DNA of 64,000 nt, taken from NCBI RefSeq assembly GCF_012641435.1, contig NZ_JABAIJ010000015.1:62001-126000 (forward strand), given 5' to 3'. Positions 11,615-20,602 of this stretch are shown in pieces. Below the pieces are notes generated by a model. It searched no databases, was not told the origin of the DNA, and saw nothing but the letters and a program-made list of their open reading frames with translations. How positions within the stretch are numbered: the first letter of the stretch is position 1; each line of letters opens with the position of its first letter. A program made the translations under genes and the position numbers. This stretch comes from Rhizobium sp. P38BS-XIX (GTDB taxonomy: Bacteria; Pseudomonadota; Alphaproteobacteria; Rhizobiales; Rhizobiaceae).

Positions 11615-12232
11615 TTAAATCAGGCGTCGAAGGCGGCTAAACTCCAAAATCACAGAATCCCGCTCGACGACACTCTGATGTTTTACCAGATCGAATTCCC
11701 AACGGCCACGGGCTTTCTGAAGCTCCCGATCATAATCCCGGCCTTTATGCAGCAAAAGGCGGAGATTTTCATTGCGTTCATGCCATGGTGCCGAATACGC
11801 AAGCAGCATATCCAATTCAGCAAGAGCGCGCGCGGATATAATATCGCCGTGAGGGATAATAGCGGGTGCATCTTCAATTCGGATCGCGTGAATAGTGCCG
11901 CGTGCCCCGCATTCCCGAAGACATACACGTAGAAATGCAGCCTTCTTCTGATTGCTCTCTACAAGATCAACGTGTCCGGAGCCCAATTCTGTCAGAAGAA
12001 TCGCAGTGATGATGCCTGGAAAACCACCTCCGCTACCCAGATCAACCCAATGGTACGGCTGTGGATGGAGCTGAAATATCTGCGCACTGTCGGCAATGTG
12101 CCGCTGCCAGAAATCCGCCAGTGTAGACGGCGCGACGAGATTGATCGTCTTCGCCCACTTCTGGAAGAGCTCCGCAAAATGCGTAAGTCGCTCCTGTGTT
12201 TCACGTGAAACACGCACACCGTTCAATTCCAT
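11615..12232 (-). CDS. rsmG: 16S rRNA (guanine527-N7)-methyltransferase RsmG
   Basis: Methylates G527 of 16S rRNA using S-adenosylmethionine. The 205-residue protein has the SAM-binding loop VDLGSGGGFPGI at about 63-74 and the conserved NLVAPST stretch before it. ATG 12232 (MELNGVRVSRE) is chosen because family similarity starts there and it clears the mnmG stop; the frame could open at 12286 inside mnmG. A perfect parS lies within codons 7-12 and is read as V-S-R-E-T. It sits in the usual mnmE-mnmG-rsmG-parA-parB series. Confidence 0.95.
   Translation of the reverse strand: MELNGVRVSRETQERLTHFAELFQKWAKTINLVAPSTLADFWQRHIADSAQIFQLHPQPYHWVDLGSGGGFPGIITAILLTELGSGHVDLVESNQKKAAFLRVCLRECGARGTIHAIRIEDAPAIIPHGDIISARALAELDMLLAYSAPWHERNENLRLLLHKGRDYDRELQKARGRWEFDLVKHQSVVERDSVILEFSRLRRLI
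12197..12212. promoter_or_regulatory. parS: parS site 1 (perfect 16-base match)
   Basis: TGTTTCACGTGAAACA, identical to the canonical bacterial parS, lies inside the 5' end of rsmG, about 1.4 kb from parB. ParB should nucleate here. Confidence 0.95.
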
Positions 12233-12257
12233 ATTTGGACTCTCAAGCCTTGTAGTG

Positions 12258-14141
12258 TCAGGAAACGAGCTTCCGCTCTTCAGCAAGCCCCAGCTTCCTA
12301 AGATGTGCCAGGAGCAGCGATATGGCCGCCGGCGTCATACCGTCAATACGAGAGGCCTGCGCAATGTTCTTAGGCCGCGCCGACGTCAACTTTTGCTTCA
12401 GCTCGTTCGACAAACCGGAAAGCGCACCAAAGTCAAAATCCATCGGGATTCCGCGCTCTTCTTCGCGCCGTGCCTGAACAATGTCTGAGGTCTGACGATC
12501 CATATACACGGCGTAGGCAGCTTCGATCTCCAAAGCATCACCAACGGCACGTTCAATTTCTGCAAGCTGCGGCCACAGCGTCGAAAGCGAACCGATCGAT
12601 TGCTCTGGATAAGAAAGCAATTCATAGGCGGAACGACGCTGCCCGTCCTTGTTAAGATGGAGGCCAGCTTTTTCAGCCTCATTCGGCGTCACGCTCAGCT
12701 CTCGCAATTGTTGCCTGGCGCTCTCGAGCTTATCGATATAGCGCTGAAAGCGCTCCGCACGATCGTGGCCGACGCAGCCGATCGACAGGCCGACCGGCGT
12801 CAATCGCACGTCGGCGTTATCAGCACGAAGCGAAAGTCGATACTCAGCCCGCGATGTAAACATTCGATAAGGCTCGGCAACACCCCGAGACGTCAGATCA
12901 TCGATCATCACACCGATATAGGATTCCGTTCGGCTCAGTTCGATAGGCTCACCACGGGACGCACAACGAGCCGCATTCAGCCCGGCAAGCAGGCCCTGCG
13001 CACCGGCTTCTTCATAACCCGTGGTGCCGTTGATCTGCCCGGCCAGGAACAGGCCTGGTATTTTCTCAACTTCCAACGAGAGCTTCAATTCACGCGGATC
13101 CACATGATCATATTCAATCGCGTAACCGCATTGTAAAATGCGAACTCGTTCCAGCCCCGGAATGGTTCGAATGAAGCTTTCCTGAACATCTTCAGGCAGG
13201 GATGTTGAAATGCCATTCGGATAAACGGTGGTATCGTCCAAACCCTCGGGCTCAAGAAAGATCTGGTGTCCGTCGCGCTCGCCAAATTTGACAATCTTGT
13301 CCTCGATTGAAGGACAATAGCGCGGGCCAATCCCTTCAATCTGACCGGAATACATTGCAGAGCGGCGCAGATTGTCCGCAATGATTTTGTGCGTTTCTGG
13401 CGTCGTGCGCGTGACCCCGCAGTCAATCTGCGGATTCACAATCCTTTCAGTCATGAAGGAAAATGGTGTCGGGTCCTCATCCGCCCCCTGACGGCCGACC
13501 GACTCCCAGTCTATCGTGGTTCCGTCGAGCCGGGCAGGGGTCCCGGTTTTCAGGCGGCCAAGTGCAAGACCATATCGTAACAAGGTTGCTGAGAGGCCGA
13601 TCGAAGGCTCTTCGCCTACACGACCCGCGGGAATCTTCTTTTCGCCGATGTGGATGAGACCGCGAAGAAATGTCCCCGTCGTCAGCACGACAGCGCCACA
13701 GGCAAACTTTCGACCATCCTTCAAGATGACGGCGGCAACGCGACCATGCTCGATCGCCAGATCAAAGGCATCACCCTCAATAACGTCCAGATTATCGATC
13801 GCTGCAATTTCAGCCTGCATCGCCTGACGATAGAGCTTGCGATCCGCTTGTGTTCTGGGCCCACGAACAGCGGGGCCCTTCTTGCGATTCAGCATTCGAA
13901 ACTGGATACCGCCAGCATCCGCCACGCGACCCATCAAGCCATCGAGCGCGTCTATCTCCCGAACAAGGTGGCCTTTCCCGAGGCCACCAATGGCCGGATT
14001 GCAGGACATCACGCCGATCGTGCTTTTCTTATGGGTAATGAGCGCCGTCCGCGCGCCAAGCCGCGCGGCTGCAGCTGCGGCTTCACTGCCGGCATGTCCG
14101 CCACCCACGACGATCACATCATATGGTTTGTCGAGCATCAT
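12258..14141 (-). CDS. mnmG: tRNA uridine 5-carboxymethylaminomethyl modification enzyme MnmG
   Basis: FAD-dependent partner of MnmE; together they modify U34 in the wobble position of several tRNAs. The 627-residue protein opens with the dinucleotide-binding fold DVIVVGGGHAGSEAAAAAAR near residues 8-27. It contains SCNPAIGGLGKGHLVREIDALDG and ends in the helical tail typical of GidA. It starts with two consecutive ATG codons (14141 and 14138). It lies 105 bases after mnmE and 25 bases before rsmG. Confidence 0.97.
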   Translation of the reverse strand: MMLDKPYDVIVVGGGHAGSEAAAAAARLGARTALITHKKSTIGVMSCNPAIGGLGKGHLVREIDALDGLMGRVADAGGIQFRMLNRKKGPAVRGPRTQADRKLYRQAMQAEIAAIDNLDVIEGDAFDLAIEHGRVAAVILKDGRKFACGAVVLTTGTFLRGLIHIGEKKIPAGRVGEEPSIGLSATLLRYGLALGRLKTGTPARLDGTTIDWESVGRQGADEDPTPFSFMTERIVNPQIDCGVTRTTPETHKIIADNLRRSAMYSGQIEGIGPRYCPSIEDKIVKFGERDGHQIFLEPEGLDDTTVYPNGISTSLPEDVQESFIRTIPGLERVRILQCGYAIEYDHVDPRELKLSLEVEKIPGLFLAGQINGTTGYEEAGAQGLLAGLNAARCASRGEPIELSRTESYIGVMIDDLTSRGVAEPYRMFTSRAEYRLSLRADNADVRLTPVGLSIGCVGHDRAERFQRYIDKLESARQQLRELSVTPNEAEKAGLHLNKDGQRRSAYELLSYPEQSIGSLSTLWPQLAEIERAVGDALEIEAAYAVYMDRQTSDIVQARREEERGIPMDFDFGALSGLSNELKQKLTSARPKNIAQASRIDGMTPAAISLLLAHLRKLGLAEERKLVS

Positions 14142-14194
14142 AAAAGTCCTCGGTCGTGCCGCCTGTTTGGCACACCAATTTCAGGAGTCAAGAA

Positions 14195-14210
14195 GGTTTC
14201 ACGTGAAACG
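14195..14210. promoter_or_regulatory. parS: parS site 2 (GTTTCACGTGAAAC core)
   Basis: GGTTTCACGTGAAACG has the full 14-base palindromic core, with only the outermost base on each side changed. It sits between mnmG and mnmE, 24 bases from site 3. Confidence 0.85.
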
Positions 14211-14233
14211 CTGGCTAGATAAGACAACCGCGA

Positions 14234-14249
14234 TGTTTCACGTGAATCA
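14234..14249. promoter_or_regulatory. parS: parS site 3 (one mismatch)
   Basis: TGTTTCACGTGAATCA differs from the consensus at one base (A to T at position 14). It overlaps the last codons and stop region of mnmE and pairs with the site at 14195. Confidence 0.8.
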
Positions 14250-15566
14250 TTTGCCGATACAGAATTCGGAGAAGATCACATCCAGGAGATCTTCAACATC
14301 GACACGACCTGTGATGCGGCCCAAACTATTTCCACTCTGCCGCAGATATTCCGCTCGAATATCGAGTCCGCTGGATTTCCATTCAAGTGCTGAGGTCAAC
14401 GCCTTCAGGCTTTCCGAAAGCAGGGCGCGATGGCGCAGCCGGCTCGGAAGTGCCAAAGTCAGTGACGCGGATCTCTCCCGCAAATCATCCACCAACATCG
14501 CATGGAAGTCAGCCAAACCGGCGCCGGTTCTCGATGAGATGCGGAGATCATAGTCTCCAGTCGTCATAACATGAAGGTCGGCTTTGGTGCCAACCTTGAT
14601 AACCCTGCCGTCAAAGCCGGGAAATTCTGCCTGAGCGCGATCGCCCACTTCGGCGAGAGACAGGACGATATCGGCGTCAGCAACAGTTTTCAACGCACGG
14701 CGTATTCCCTCGCGCTCAACCACCTCATCGGTCTCACGAAGACCGGCCGTATCATAAAGCTTGACCGCATAGCCTTCAATATTCAGATCCACATGCAGTA
14801 CATCGCGCGTGGTGCCAGCGATATCCGTCACGATCGCAACTTCGCGCCGGGAAAGCATATTCATCAGACTGGACTTACCAGCATTCGGTGGACCAGCGAT
14901 GACCACCTTCAGACCATCGCGAATGATTTCACCAAAATCGGCACCAGCCAGATGATCGGTCAGTTCCGTCCTTAAGCTGGCCATATCATTCCAAACGAGA
15001 TCCGAGACCGATCCCGGAACGTCGTCTTCATCGGCAAAATCCAACTCGGCCTCAATGAGAGCACGAGCACGGGTTAACCGATCAGCCCAGCCATTGTAGA
15101 GCAGAGACAGACCACCGGCGGAATGTTCCACCGCCAGCCGCCGCTGCATTTCCGTTTCGGATGCGATTAGATCGGCGAGACCTTCGACCTCGACCAGATC
15201 CATTTTGCCGTTTTCCAGCGCGCGCCGCGAGAACTCGCCATTCTCAGCAAGGCGGCATCCGTCGAGGCTTTCGAGCTCCGCAAGAAGGGCAGCGACGACG
15301 GCCTTGCCGCCATGAACGTGAATCTCGGTGCAATCCTCGCCAGTGAAAGATGCAGGACCCTGAAAGACGAGAATCAAACCACGATCAAGGACCAGACCGT
15401 TACGAGTCCGAATCGTTCTTAGTGAAGCTGTTCGCGGTGCAGGCAATGATCCGCACAATACCTTCGTGGCATCAAGGGCTTGCGGCCCGCTGATGCGAAC
15501 GACGGCTACGCCTGACGGAAGCCCGCCGCTGGACAGCGCATAGATCGTATCGTTGGTTGACTGCAT
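14247..15566 (-). CDS. mnmE: tRNA modification GTPase MnmE
   Basis: GTPase that works with MnmG on tRNA wobble uridine. The 439-residue protein has an N-terminal tetrahydrofolate-binding domain (TIYALSSGGLPSGVAVVRIS), a helical domain, and an inserted G domain with GPPNAGKSSLMN and the DIAGTTRD switch. It ends in the catalytic C-terminal CIGK. ATG 15566 (MQSTNDTIYALSS) fits family length; the longer frame to 15617 adds unmatched residues. It is 136 bases downstream of rho. Confidence 0.96.
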   Translation of the reverse strand: MQSTNDTIYALSSGGLPSGVAVVRISGPQALDATKVLCGSLPAPRTASLRTIRTRNGLVLDRGLILVFQGPASFTGEDCTEIHVHGGKAVVAALLAELESLDGCRLAENGEFSRRALENGKMDLVEVEGLADLIASETEMQRRLAVEHSAGGLSLLYNGWADRLTRARALIEAELDFADEDDVPGSVSDLVWNDMASLRTELTDHLAGADFGEIIRDGLKVVIAGPPNAGKSSLMNMLSRREVAIVTDIAGTTRDVLHVDLNIEGYAVKLYDTAGLRETDEVVEREGIRRALKTVADADIVLSLAEVGDRAQAEFPGFDGRVIKVGTKADLHVMTTGDYDLRISSRTGAGLADFHAMLVDDLRERSASLTLALPSRLRHRALLSESLKALTSALEWKSSGLDIRAEYLRQSGNSLGRITGRVDVEDLLDVIFSEFCIGK

Positions 15567-15702
15567 CAATTGATCCGCATCCGAATCGATTATTCGGGCC
15601 AAGCCCGTGTGACTCATAAAGCAAATCGGGCCGCTGGTAGCGACCCGATTGTATCACATGATGAATGACGCCAGCGAGCGTCACATGGGCCCGATCGATA
15701 AA

Positions 15703-16968
15703 TCAGGTATTCATCGAGTCGAAGAAATCCGGATTGTTCTTCGTCTGCTTCAGCTTGTCGATCAGGAATTCGATTGCATCGGTCGTGCCCATCGGCGCAA
15801 GGATTCGGCGCAGAACAAAGATCTTCTGCAGATCCTGGCGTGGCACCAGCAGGTCTTCCTTACGCGTACCCGACTTGAGGATATCCATCGCCGGGAAGAT
15901 GCGCTTGTCCGCAACCTTGCGGTCGAGCACGATTTCCGAGTTACCCGTGCCCTTGAATTCTTCGAAGATCACTTCGTCCATGCGGCTGCCGGTATCGATC
16001 AGCGCGGTCGCGATAATGGTCAAAGAGCCACCTTCCTCGATGTTACGGGCGGCACCGAAGAAGCGCTTCGGGCGCTGCAGGGCGTTGGCGTCGACACCAC
16101 CGGTCAAAACCTTGCCGGAAGAGGGAACGACAGTGTTGTAGGCGCGGCCAAGGCGGGTGATGGAATCGAGCAGGATAACAACGTCACGGCCATGCTCGAC
16201 GAGACGCTTCGCCTTCTCGATGACCATTTCGGCGACCTGAACGTGGCGAACCGCCGGCTCGTCAAACGTCGAGGAAATGACTTCACCGCGAACCGAGCGC
16301 TGCATGTCGGTCACTTCTTCCGGACGCTCGTCGATCAGAAGAACGATCAGGTAGCAGTCGGGATGATTGGCGGTGATGGAGTGAGCGATGTTCTGCAGGA
16401 GAACAGTTTTACCGGTACGCGGCGGTGCGACGATTAGGCCGCGCTGGCCCTTGCCGAGCGGCGCCACCAGATCGATGACGCGCGGCGACAGATCCTTCGA
16501 CGTGGGGACGTCGAGTTCCATACGGAAACGCTCGTTCGGATAGAGCGGCGTCAGATTGTCAAAGTGAACCTTGTGACGGATCTTTTCCGGATCGTCGAAA
16601 TTGATCGTGTTGACCTTGAGCAGTGCGAAATAACGCTCGCCTTCCTTCGGTCCACGGATCGGTCCCTCAACCGTGTCGCCCGTCTTCAGCGAGAAGCGGC
16701 GAATCTGGGAGGGAGAGATGTAGATGTCGTCCGGACCTGGAAGATAGTTTGCGTTGGCAGAACGGAGGAAACCGAAGCCATCCTGCAGAACTTCGACGAC
16801 GCCCTCGCCGATAATTTCCACGTCCTGGCTTGCGAGCACCTTGAGAATTGCAAACATCAATTCCTGTTTGCGCATCGTGCTGGCGTTTTCGACCTCGAGC
16901 GATTCGGCAAAGGCCAGAAGATCGGTCGGGGATTTATTTTTCAGTTCCTGAAGCTTCATTTCAGCCAT
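15703..16968 (-). CDS. rho: Transcription termination factor Rho
   Basis: Hexameric RNA-dependent ATPase that ends transcription. The 421-residue protein has the N-terminal helical region, an RNA-binding cold-shock-like domain with DGFGFLRSANANYL, the Walker A VAPPRTGKTVLLQ near residues 178-190, and the Q/R-loop region LLDSITRLGRAYN. Upstream is a 198-base gap to hemJ, which is the rho leader. Rho is often autoregulated through its leader, but I cannot point to a rut site. Confidence 0.98.
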   Translation of the reverse strand: MAEMKLQELKNKSPTDLLAFAESLEVENASTMRKQELMFAILKVLASQDVEIIGEGVVEVLQDGFGFLRSANANYLPGPDDIYISPSQIRRFSLKTGDTVEGPIRGPKEGERYFALLKVNTINFDDPEKIRHKVHFDNLTPLYPNERFRMELDVPTSKDLSPRVIDLVAPLGKGQRGLIVAPPRTGKTVLLQNIAHSITANHPDCYLIVLLIDERPEEVTDMQRSVRGEVISSTFDEPAVRHVQVAEMVIEKAKRLVEHGRDVVILLDSITRLGRAYNTVVPSSGKVLTGGVDANALQRPKRFFGAARNIEEGGSLTIIATALIDTGSRMDEVIFEEFKGTGNSEIVLDRKVADKRIFPAMDILKSGTRKEDLLVPRQDLQKIFVLRRILAPMGTTDAIEFLIDKLKQTKNNPDFFDSMNT

Positions 16969-17166
16969 GAAGGGAATTACTCATTTTTCTGGAAGGGAAA
17001 GGCAATGTTGTTCGTATTCAGAACCGCGACAGGGGCGCTCGCGGGCGACAGAATGGATACATGCCACGAAGAGAAGATGGCGGGAAAATAGCGACTCACT
17101 TTCTGAACCGCAAGGGGGGCACGCAAAATGAAGGAAATTTAACGTGCCCGCTAAAATACGTCGTTT

Positions 17167-17712
17167 TCAGGCGAAGGGCTTCACCACGACAAGGATCACA
17201 ATCGCGATCATCAACAGTGTCGGTGCTTCGTTCATCATGCGCCAGTAGCGAGCAGAGTACTTGTTTTCGTCACGGGCAAAGGCGCGCGCCGCACTGCTGA
17301 AGTGGCCGTGAACACCGGAGAGAATGACGACAAGTCCGATCTTGGCATGCAGCCAGCCGCCCTGGAAATCATAAACCGACCAGGCAAGATAAAGGCCGAA
17401 GATCCAGGTCAGTATCATCGCCGGCGTGATGATGTAGCGCAGAAGACGCTGTTCCATCACCTTGAAGGTTTCGGATTGCTGCGAGCCCGGCTCGGCATCC
17501 GTGTGATAAACGAAAAGCCGCGGCAGATAGAACATCCCGGCCATCCACGAAATCACCGCAATGATGTGAAGAGCCTTGATCCAGAGATAAAGGTCCGCCG
17601 GGTGCCAGGCAAACAGGCCGATCGCCAGCGCCGCAAAGATCAGGATCATGAAATAGGCCCGCTTGCCGGCTCTTTTGCCTGGAGCAGCGTCCGTCTGCTT
17701 TTCCATCGTCAT
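17167..17712 (-). CDS. hemJ: Protoporphyrinogen oxidase HemJ
   Basis: Membrane enzyme (UPF0093) that oxidises protoporphyrinogen IX to protoporphyrin IX in heme synthesis. The 181-residue product has four hydrophobic segments. The conserved histidine stretch LYLWIKALHIIAVISWMAGM is at about residues 41-60, and a second conserved His/Lys region is LHAKIGLVVILSGVHGH. ATG 17712 overlaps the hemE stop (TGATG), implying coupled translation. Neighbouring hemE, an upstream step in the same pathway, strengthens the call. Confidence 0.92.
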   Translation of the reverse strand: MTMEKQTDAAPGKRAGKRAYFMILIFAALAIGLFAWHPADLYLWIKALHIIAVISWMAGMFYLPRLFVYHTDAEPGSQQSETFKVMEQRLLRYIITPAMILTWIFGLYLAWSVYDFQGGWLHAKIGLVVILSGVHGHFSSAARAFARDENKYSARYWRMMNEAPTLLMIAIVILVVVKPFA

Positions 17713-18752
17713 CAGCGTCTCCATCCCCGCACGCGCTCGACAAGCGCCGCGACATTGGCCGGGTCGGCCTGTGGCGTGATCCCATGCCCAAGATTGAAAA
17801 TCAGTGGCCCGTCGCCGAGATGCCCGAGAATATCGTCAATGCCACTCTGCAGCGCGTTGCCGCCCGCCACGACACGCATGGGATCCAGATTGCCCTGCAC
17901 AGGCCCTTCCTTCTGCAACTCCTGTGCAAAGGCGAGCGGCACAGACCAATCGAGGCCGATCGCATCCGCTCCGGTCTTCTGGCGATAGGTCTTCAGCTGG
18001 TATCCCGCACCCTTTGCAAAGGCGATGATGCGAGCGTTCGGCCGTTGCGCCTTGACGGATGCGATGATCCTCGCGACGGGTTTTGCAGCAAATGCCTCGA
18101 ACTCTCTTTCCCCAAGCACGCCTGCCCAGGAATCAAAGATCTGCACGGCGTCGGCGCCCGCATCGATCTGCGCCACCAGATATTCGGCGGATATGTCGGC
18201 GAGCAACATCAGCAGATGTTCGAAGGCCTCTGGATATCGGTAAGCAAAGAGACGGGCAGGGGCCTGATCCGGCGTGCCATGCCCGGCGATCATATAGGTG
18301 GCAACCGTCCAGGGAGCGCCACAGAAGCCGAGAAGCGTCGTTTCCGCTGGCAGCTCCGCCCGCAGCCGCCGAACCGTCTCCATGACCGGCGCAAGATGCG
18401 CAATGACACCATCCAGCTTCAAGGCAAGAATTCCAGCCTCGTCGATCGGATCCATCTCCGGTCCATGTCCTTCGGTAAAGCGGACGTTCCGCTTCAAGGC
18501 GTCAGGAACGACGAGGATATCCGAGAAGAGAATCGCAGCGTCGAAACCGTAACGCCGAATGGGCTGGAGCGTCACCTCGACTGCGTGCTCCGGAGAATAA
18601 CAGAGATCGAGGAAACTTCCTGCCTTCGCGCGCGTTTCTCTATACTCGGGAAGATAACGGCCTGCCTGGCGCATCAGCCAAACAGGAGGGGGGGTCAGCG
18701 TTTCTCCGCTGAGAACCCGCATGATCTTCCGGCGTTCATCGCTCACAGACAT
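17712..18752 (-). CDS. hemE: Uroporphyrinogen decarboxylase
   Basis: Removes four acetate carboxyls from uroporphyrinogen III to give coproporphyrinogen III in heme synthesis. The 346-residue product carries the signature PPPVWLMRQAGRYLPEYR near residues 21-38 and ILFSDILVVPDAL near 78-90. ATG 18752 (MSVSDERRK) is preferred; 18770 is possible in the same frame. hemE is the well-known neighbour of the chromosomal origin in Caulobacter and Sinorhizobium, and its upstream side here is the proposed oriC. Confidence 0.97.
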   Translation of the reverse strand: MSVSDERRKIMRVLSGETLTPPPVWLMRQAGRYLPEYRETRAKAGSFLDLCYSPEHAVEVTLQPIRRYGFDAAILFSDILVVPDALKRNVRFTEGHGPEMDPIDEAGILALKLDGVIAHLAPVMETVRRLRAELPAETTLLGFCGAPWTVATYMIAGHGTPDQAPARLFAYRYPEAFEHLLMLLADISAEYLVAQIDAGADAVQIFDSWAGVLGEREFEAFAAKPVARIIASVKAQRPNARIIAFAKGAGYQLKTYRQKTGADAIGLDWSVPLAFAQELQKEGPVQGNLDPMRVVAGGNALQSGIDDILGHLGDGPLIFNLGHGITPQADPANVAALVERVRGWRR

Positions 18753-19135
18753 CGTCCTATATAAAATCAAACATATATCTAAAGGTTTCTATTTCTTAGA
18801 GTCGGTGACTATCAAGGATTAAAGTTGATCCAGCGCTTGTCCAATTTGTCGCGGCAAAGTGCAAATTCCGGTCGAAATCTCAGCTGATCATTTGAAATGT
18901 GGAAAGAAATCGAGATCCTCCAATCTTTTGAGATGGTTGCGGGAGATTCAGTTTTCCGTCTGCCTGGGGATAAGCTGGGGAGACGTAGCGCTCACTTCAC
19001 GTTGTCCACATTGCCCACAGGCATGCCGAAGCCCTATTCTCGAAAATTCCAAATGTGGAAAACTCGGCCGTTTTCCACTTGCCCAGGATAGGGCGGTTCT
19101 CGTACCTCTCTTTTGTCCCGAGATATCAACAGGCG
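18753..19135. other. oriC: Probable chromosomal replication origin (oriC)
   Basis: A 383-base non-coding gap between divergent hemE and the plus-strand regulator gene. The hemE side (about 18760-18840) is AT-rich and could be the unwinding element. The other side holds DnaA-box-like 9-mers: TTGTCCACA (19002-19010), TTGCCCACA (19011-19019), TTTTCCACA on minus (19054-19062), TTATCCCCA on minus (18965-18973), CTTTCCACA on minus (18898-18906) and TTTTCCACT (19071-19079). Gene direction flips here, and parS sites flank it. The origins of Caulobacter and Sinorhizobium map beside hemE. Confidence 0.8.
19002..19019 (+). promoter_or_regulatory. Tandem DnaA-box pair within oriC
   Basis: TTGTCCACA and TTGCCCACA lie directly head to tail, one and two mismatches respectively from TTATCCACA. 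This is the strongest DnaA-binding candidate in the gap. Confidence 0.65.
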
Positions 19136-19969
19136 ATGGAAAGTAGCGTGGAAAACCGAACGAGCTTCTTTCATCTGCACCTGATTTCTGACTCAACGGG
19201 AGAGACTCTGATCTCGGCCGGGCGTGCCGCTTCCGTGCAATTCCATGCGACGCAGCCGATTGAGCATGTCTATCCGCTGATCAGAAACAGGAAGCAGCTT
19301 CTGCCTGTCCTCGAAGCGATCGATCACAGCCCGGGTATAGTCCTCTATACGATCGTCGATCGCGAGCTTGCCGATTTCATCGACGAACGTTGCCGAGAGA
19401 TGGGTGTTCCCTGCGTCAACGTTCTCGAGCCCGTCATGAACGTCTTTCAGACCTATCTCGGCACGGCATCGCGCCGTCGGGTCGGCGCGCAGCATGTGAT
19501 GAATGCCGACTATTTTGCTCGCATCGAAGCGCTGAACTTCACCATGGATCATGATGACGGCCAGATGCCGGATGATTATGAAGACGCCGACGTGGTGATC
19601 ATCGGCATCAGCCGCACCTCGAAAACACCGACAAGCATCTACCTCGCCAACCGCGGCATCAAGACGGCCAACATACCGATCGTCCATGGTGTTCCCCTGC
19701 CGGAGGGCCTGATAAAGGCGACGAGGCCACTGATCGTCGGGTTGGTGGCGACGACAGACCGGATATCGCAGGTTCGCGAAAATCGGATCCTCGGCAGCAC
19801 CCTCGGTTTCGATCGCGGCGACTACACGGATCGTGCCGCCATTTCAGAAGAACTGAAATATGCGCGCTCGCTCTGTGCCCGGCATAACTGGCCGATCATC
19901 GACGTGACGCGCCGCTCGATCGAAGAGACCGCGGCCGCCATTGTTGCCCTGCGACCCAAGCTGCGCTAA
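19136..19969 (+). CDS. PPDK/PEP synthase regulatory kinase-phosphotransferase (DUF299)
   Basis: Bifunctional ADP-dependent kinase/Pi-dependent pyrophosphorylase that switches pyruvate phosphate dikinase or PEP synthase off and on. The 277-residue product has the family opening FFHLHLISDSTGETLISAGR and the P-loop-like stretch VIIGISRTSKTPTSIYLANR near residues 155-174. ATG 19136 is reported; GTG 19148 (giving VENRTSFF, 273 residues) has a GGAAAG site and equals the usual family length. In Rhizobiaceae this gene borders the origin opposite hemE. Which enzyme it controls is not shown here. Confidence 0.9.
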   Translation: MESSVENRTSFFHLHLISDSTGETLISAGRAASVQFHATQPIEHVYPLIRNRKQLLPVLEAIDHSPGIVLYTIVDRELADFIDERCREMGVPCVNVLEPVMNVFQTYLGTASRRRVGAQHVMNADYFARIEALNFTMDHDDGQMPDDYEDADVVIIGISRTSKTPTSIYLANRGIKTANIPIVHGVPLPEGLIKATRPLIVGLVATTDRISQVRENRILGSTLGFDRGDYTDRAAISEELKYARSLCARHNWPIIDVTRRSIEETAAAIVALRPKLR

Positions 19970-20002
19970 GCGCTGCACACTATTCTTCTGGAGGCAACAG
20001 TT

Positions 20003-20602
20003 ATGACCGTGCCCCTCATCCTTGCATCGTCAAGCCCGTTTCGGCGCATGCTGATGAACAATGCAGGACTGCAGTTCGAGGCCATTCCCGCCAATATCGA
20101 TGAACGTGCGATTGAGGCGCCGCTGGAGAAGAACGGCGCCAGCCCCGATGCCGTCGCGCTGGTGCTTGCCAAGGCAAAGGCAAAAGAGGTCAGCGATCGC
20201 TTCCCCGGTTCGCTTGTCATCGGTTCGGATCAGACCATGTCGCTTGGTGATCGGGTCTTTCACAAGCCAAAGACCATGGCGGATGCCGAGAATCATCTGC
20301 GATCTCTCTCGGCGCAGACACATCGCCTGAACAGCGCCATCGCGCTGGCGCTGAACGGCGATGTCATATGGGAACATATGTCGCATGCCGCGCTGACGAT
20401 GCGTGCTCTTTCGAACGAGTTCATTACTCGCCATGTGAACCGGGTTGGCGAAAAGGCCCTGTCGAGCGTTGGCGCCTATCAGCTTGAAGGCGAGGGCATT
20501 CAGCTCTTCTCCAAGATCGATGGCGATTATTTCACGATCGTCGGACTGCCGATGCTGCCGCTTCTGGAAAAACTGAGAGAACTGGGGACGATCGATGGAT
20601 GA
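20003..20602 (+). CDS. maf: Maf-like nucleoside triphosphate pyrophosphatase
   Basis: House-cleaning enzyme that hydrolyses non-canonical or excess nucleotides; some members affect septum formation. The 199-residue product has the family opening LILASSSPFRRMLM, the catalytic region LVIGSDQTM and the C-terminal YQLEGEGIQLFSKIDGDYFTIVGLP. A strong CTGGAGG precedes ATG 20003. It overlaps aroE by eight bases, so the two are probably coupled. Exact nucleotide preference cannot be read from sequence. Confidence 0.92.
   Translation: MTVPLILASSSPFRRMLMNNAGLQFEAIPANIDERAIEAPLEKNGASPDAVALVLAKAKAKEVSDRFPGSLVIGSDQTMSLGDRVFHKPKTMADAENHLRSLSAQTHRLNSAIALALNGDVIWEHMSHAALTMRALSNEFITRHVNRVGEKALSSVGAYQLEGEGIQLFSKIDGDYFTIVGLPMLPLLEKLRELGTIDG

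Noticed and set aside
17117..17149. GGGCACG/CGTGCCC pairing after hemJ as a terminator
   Set aside because: Only a 7-base stem with a 19-base loop and no T-run on either strand.
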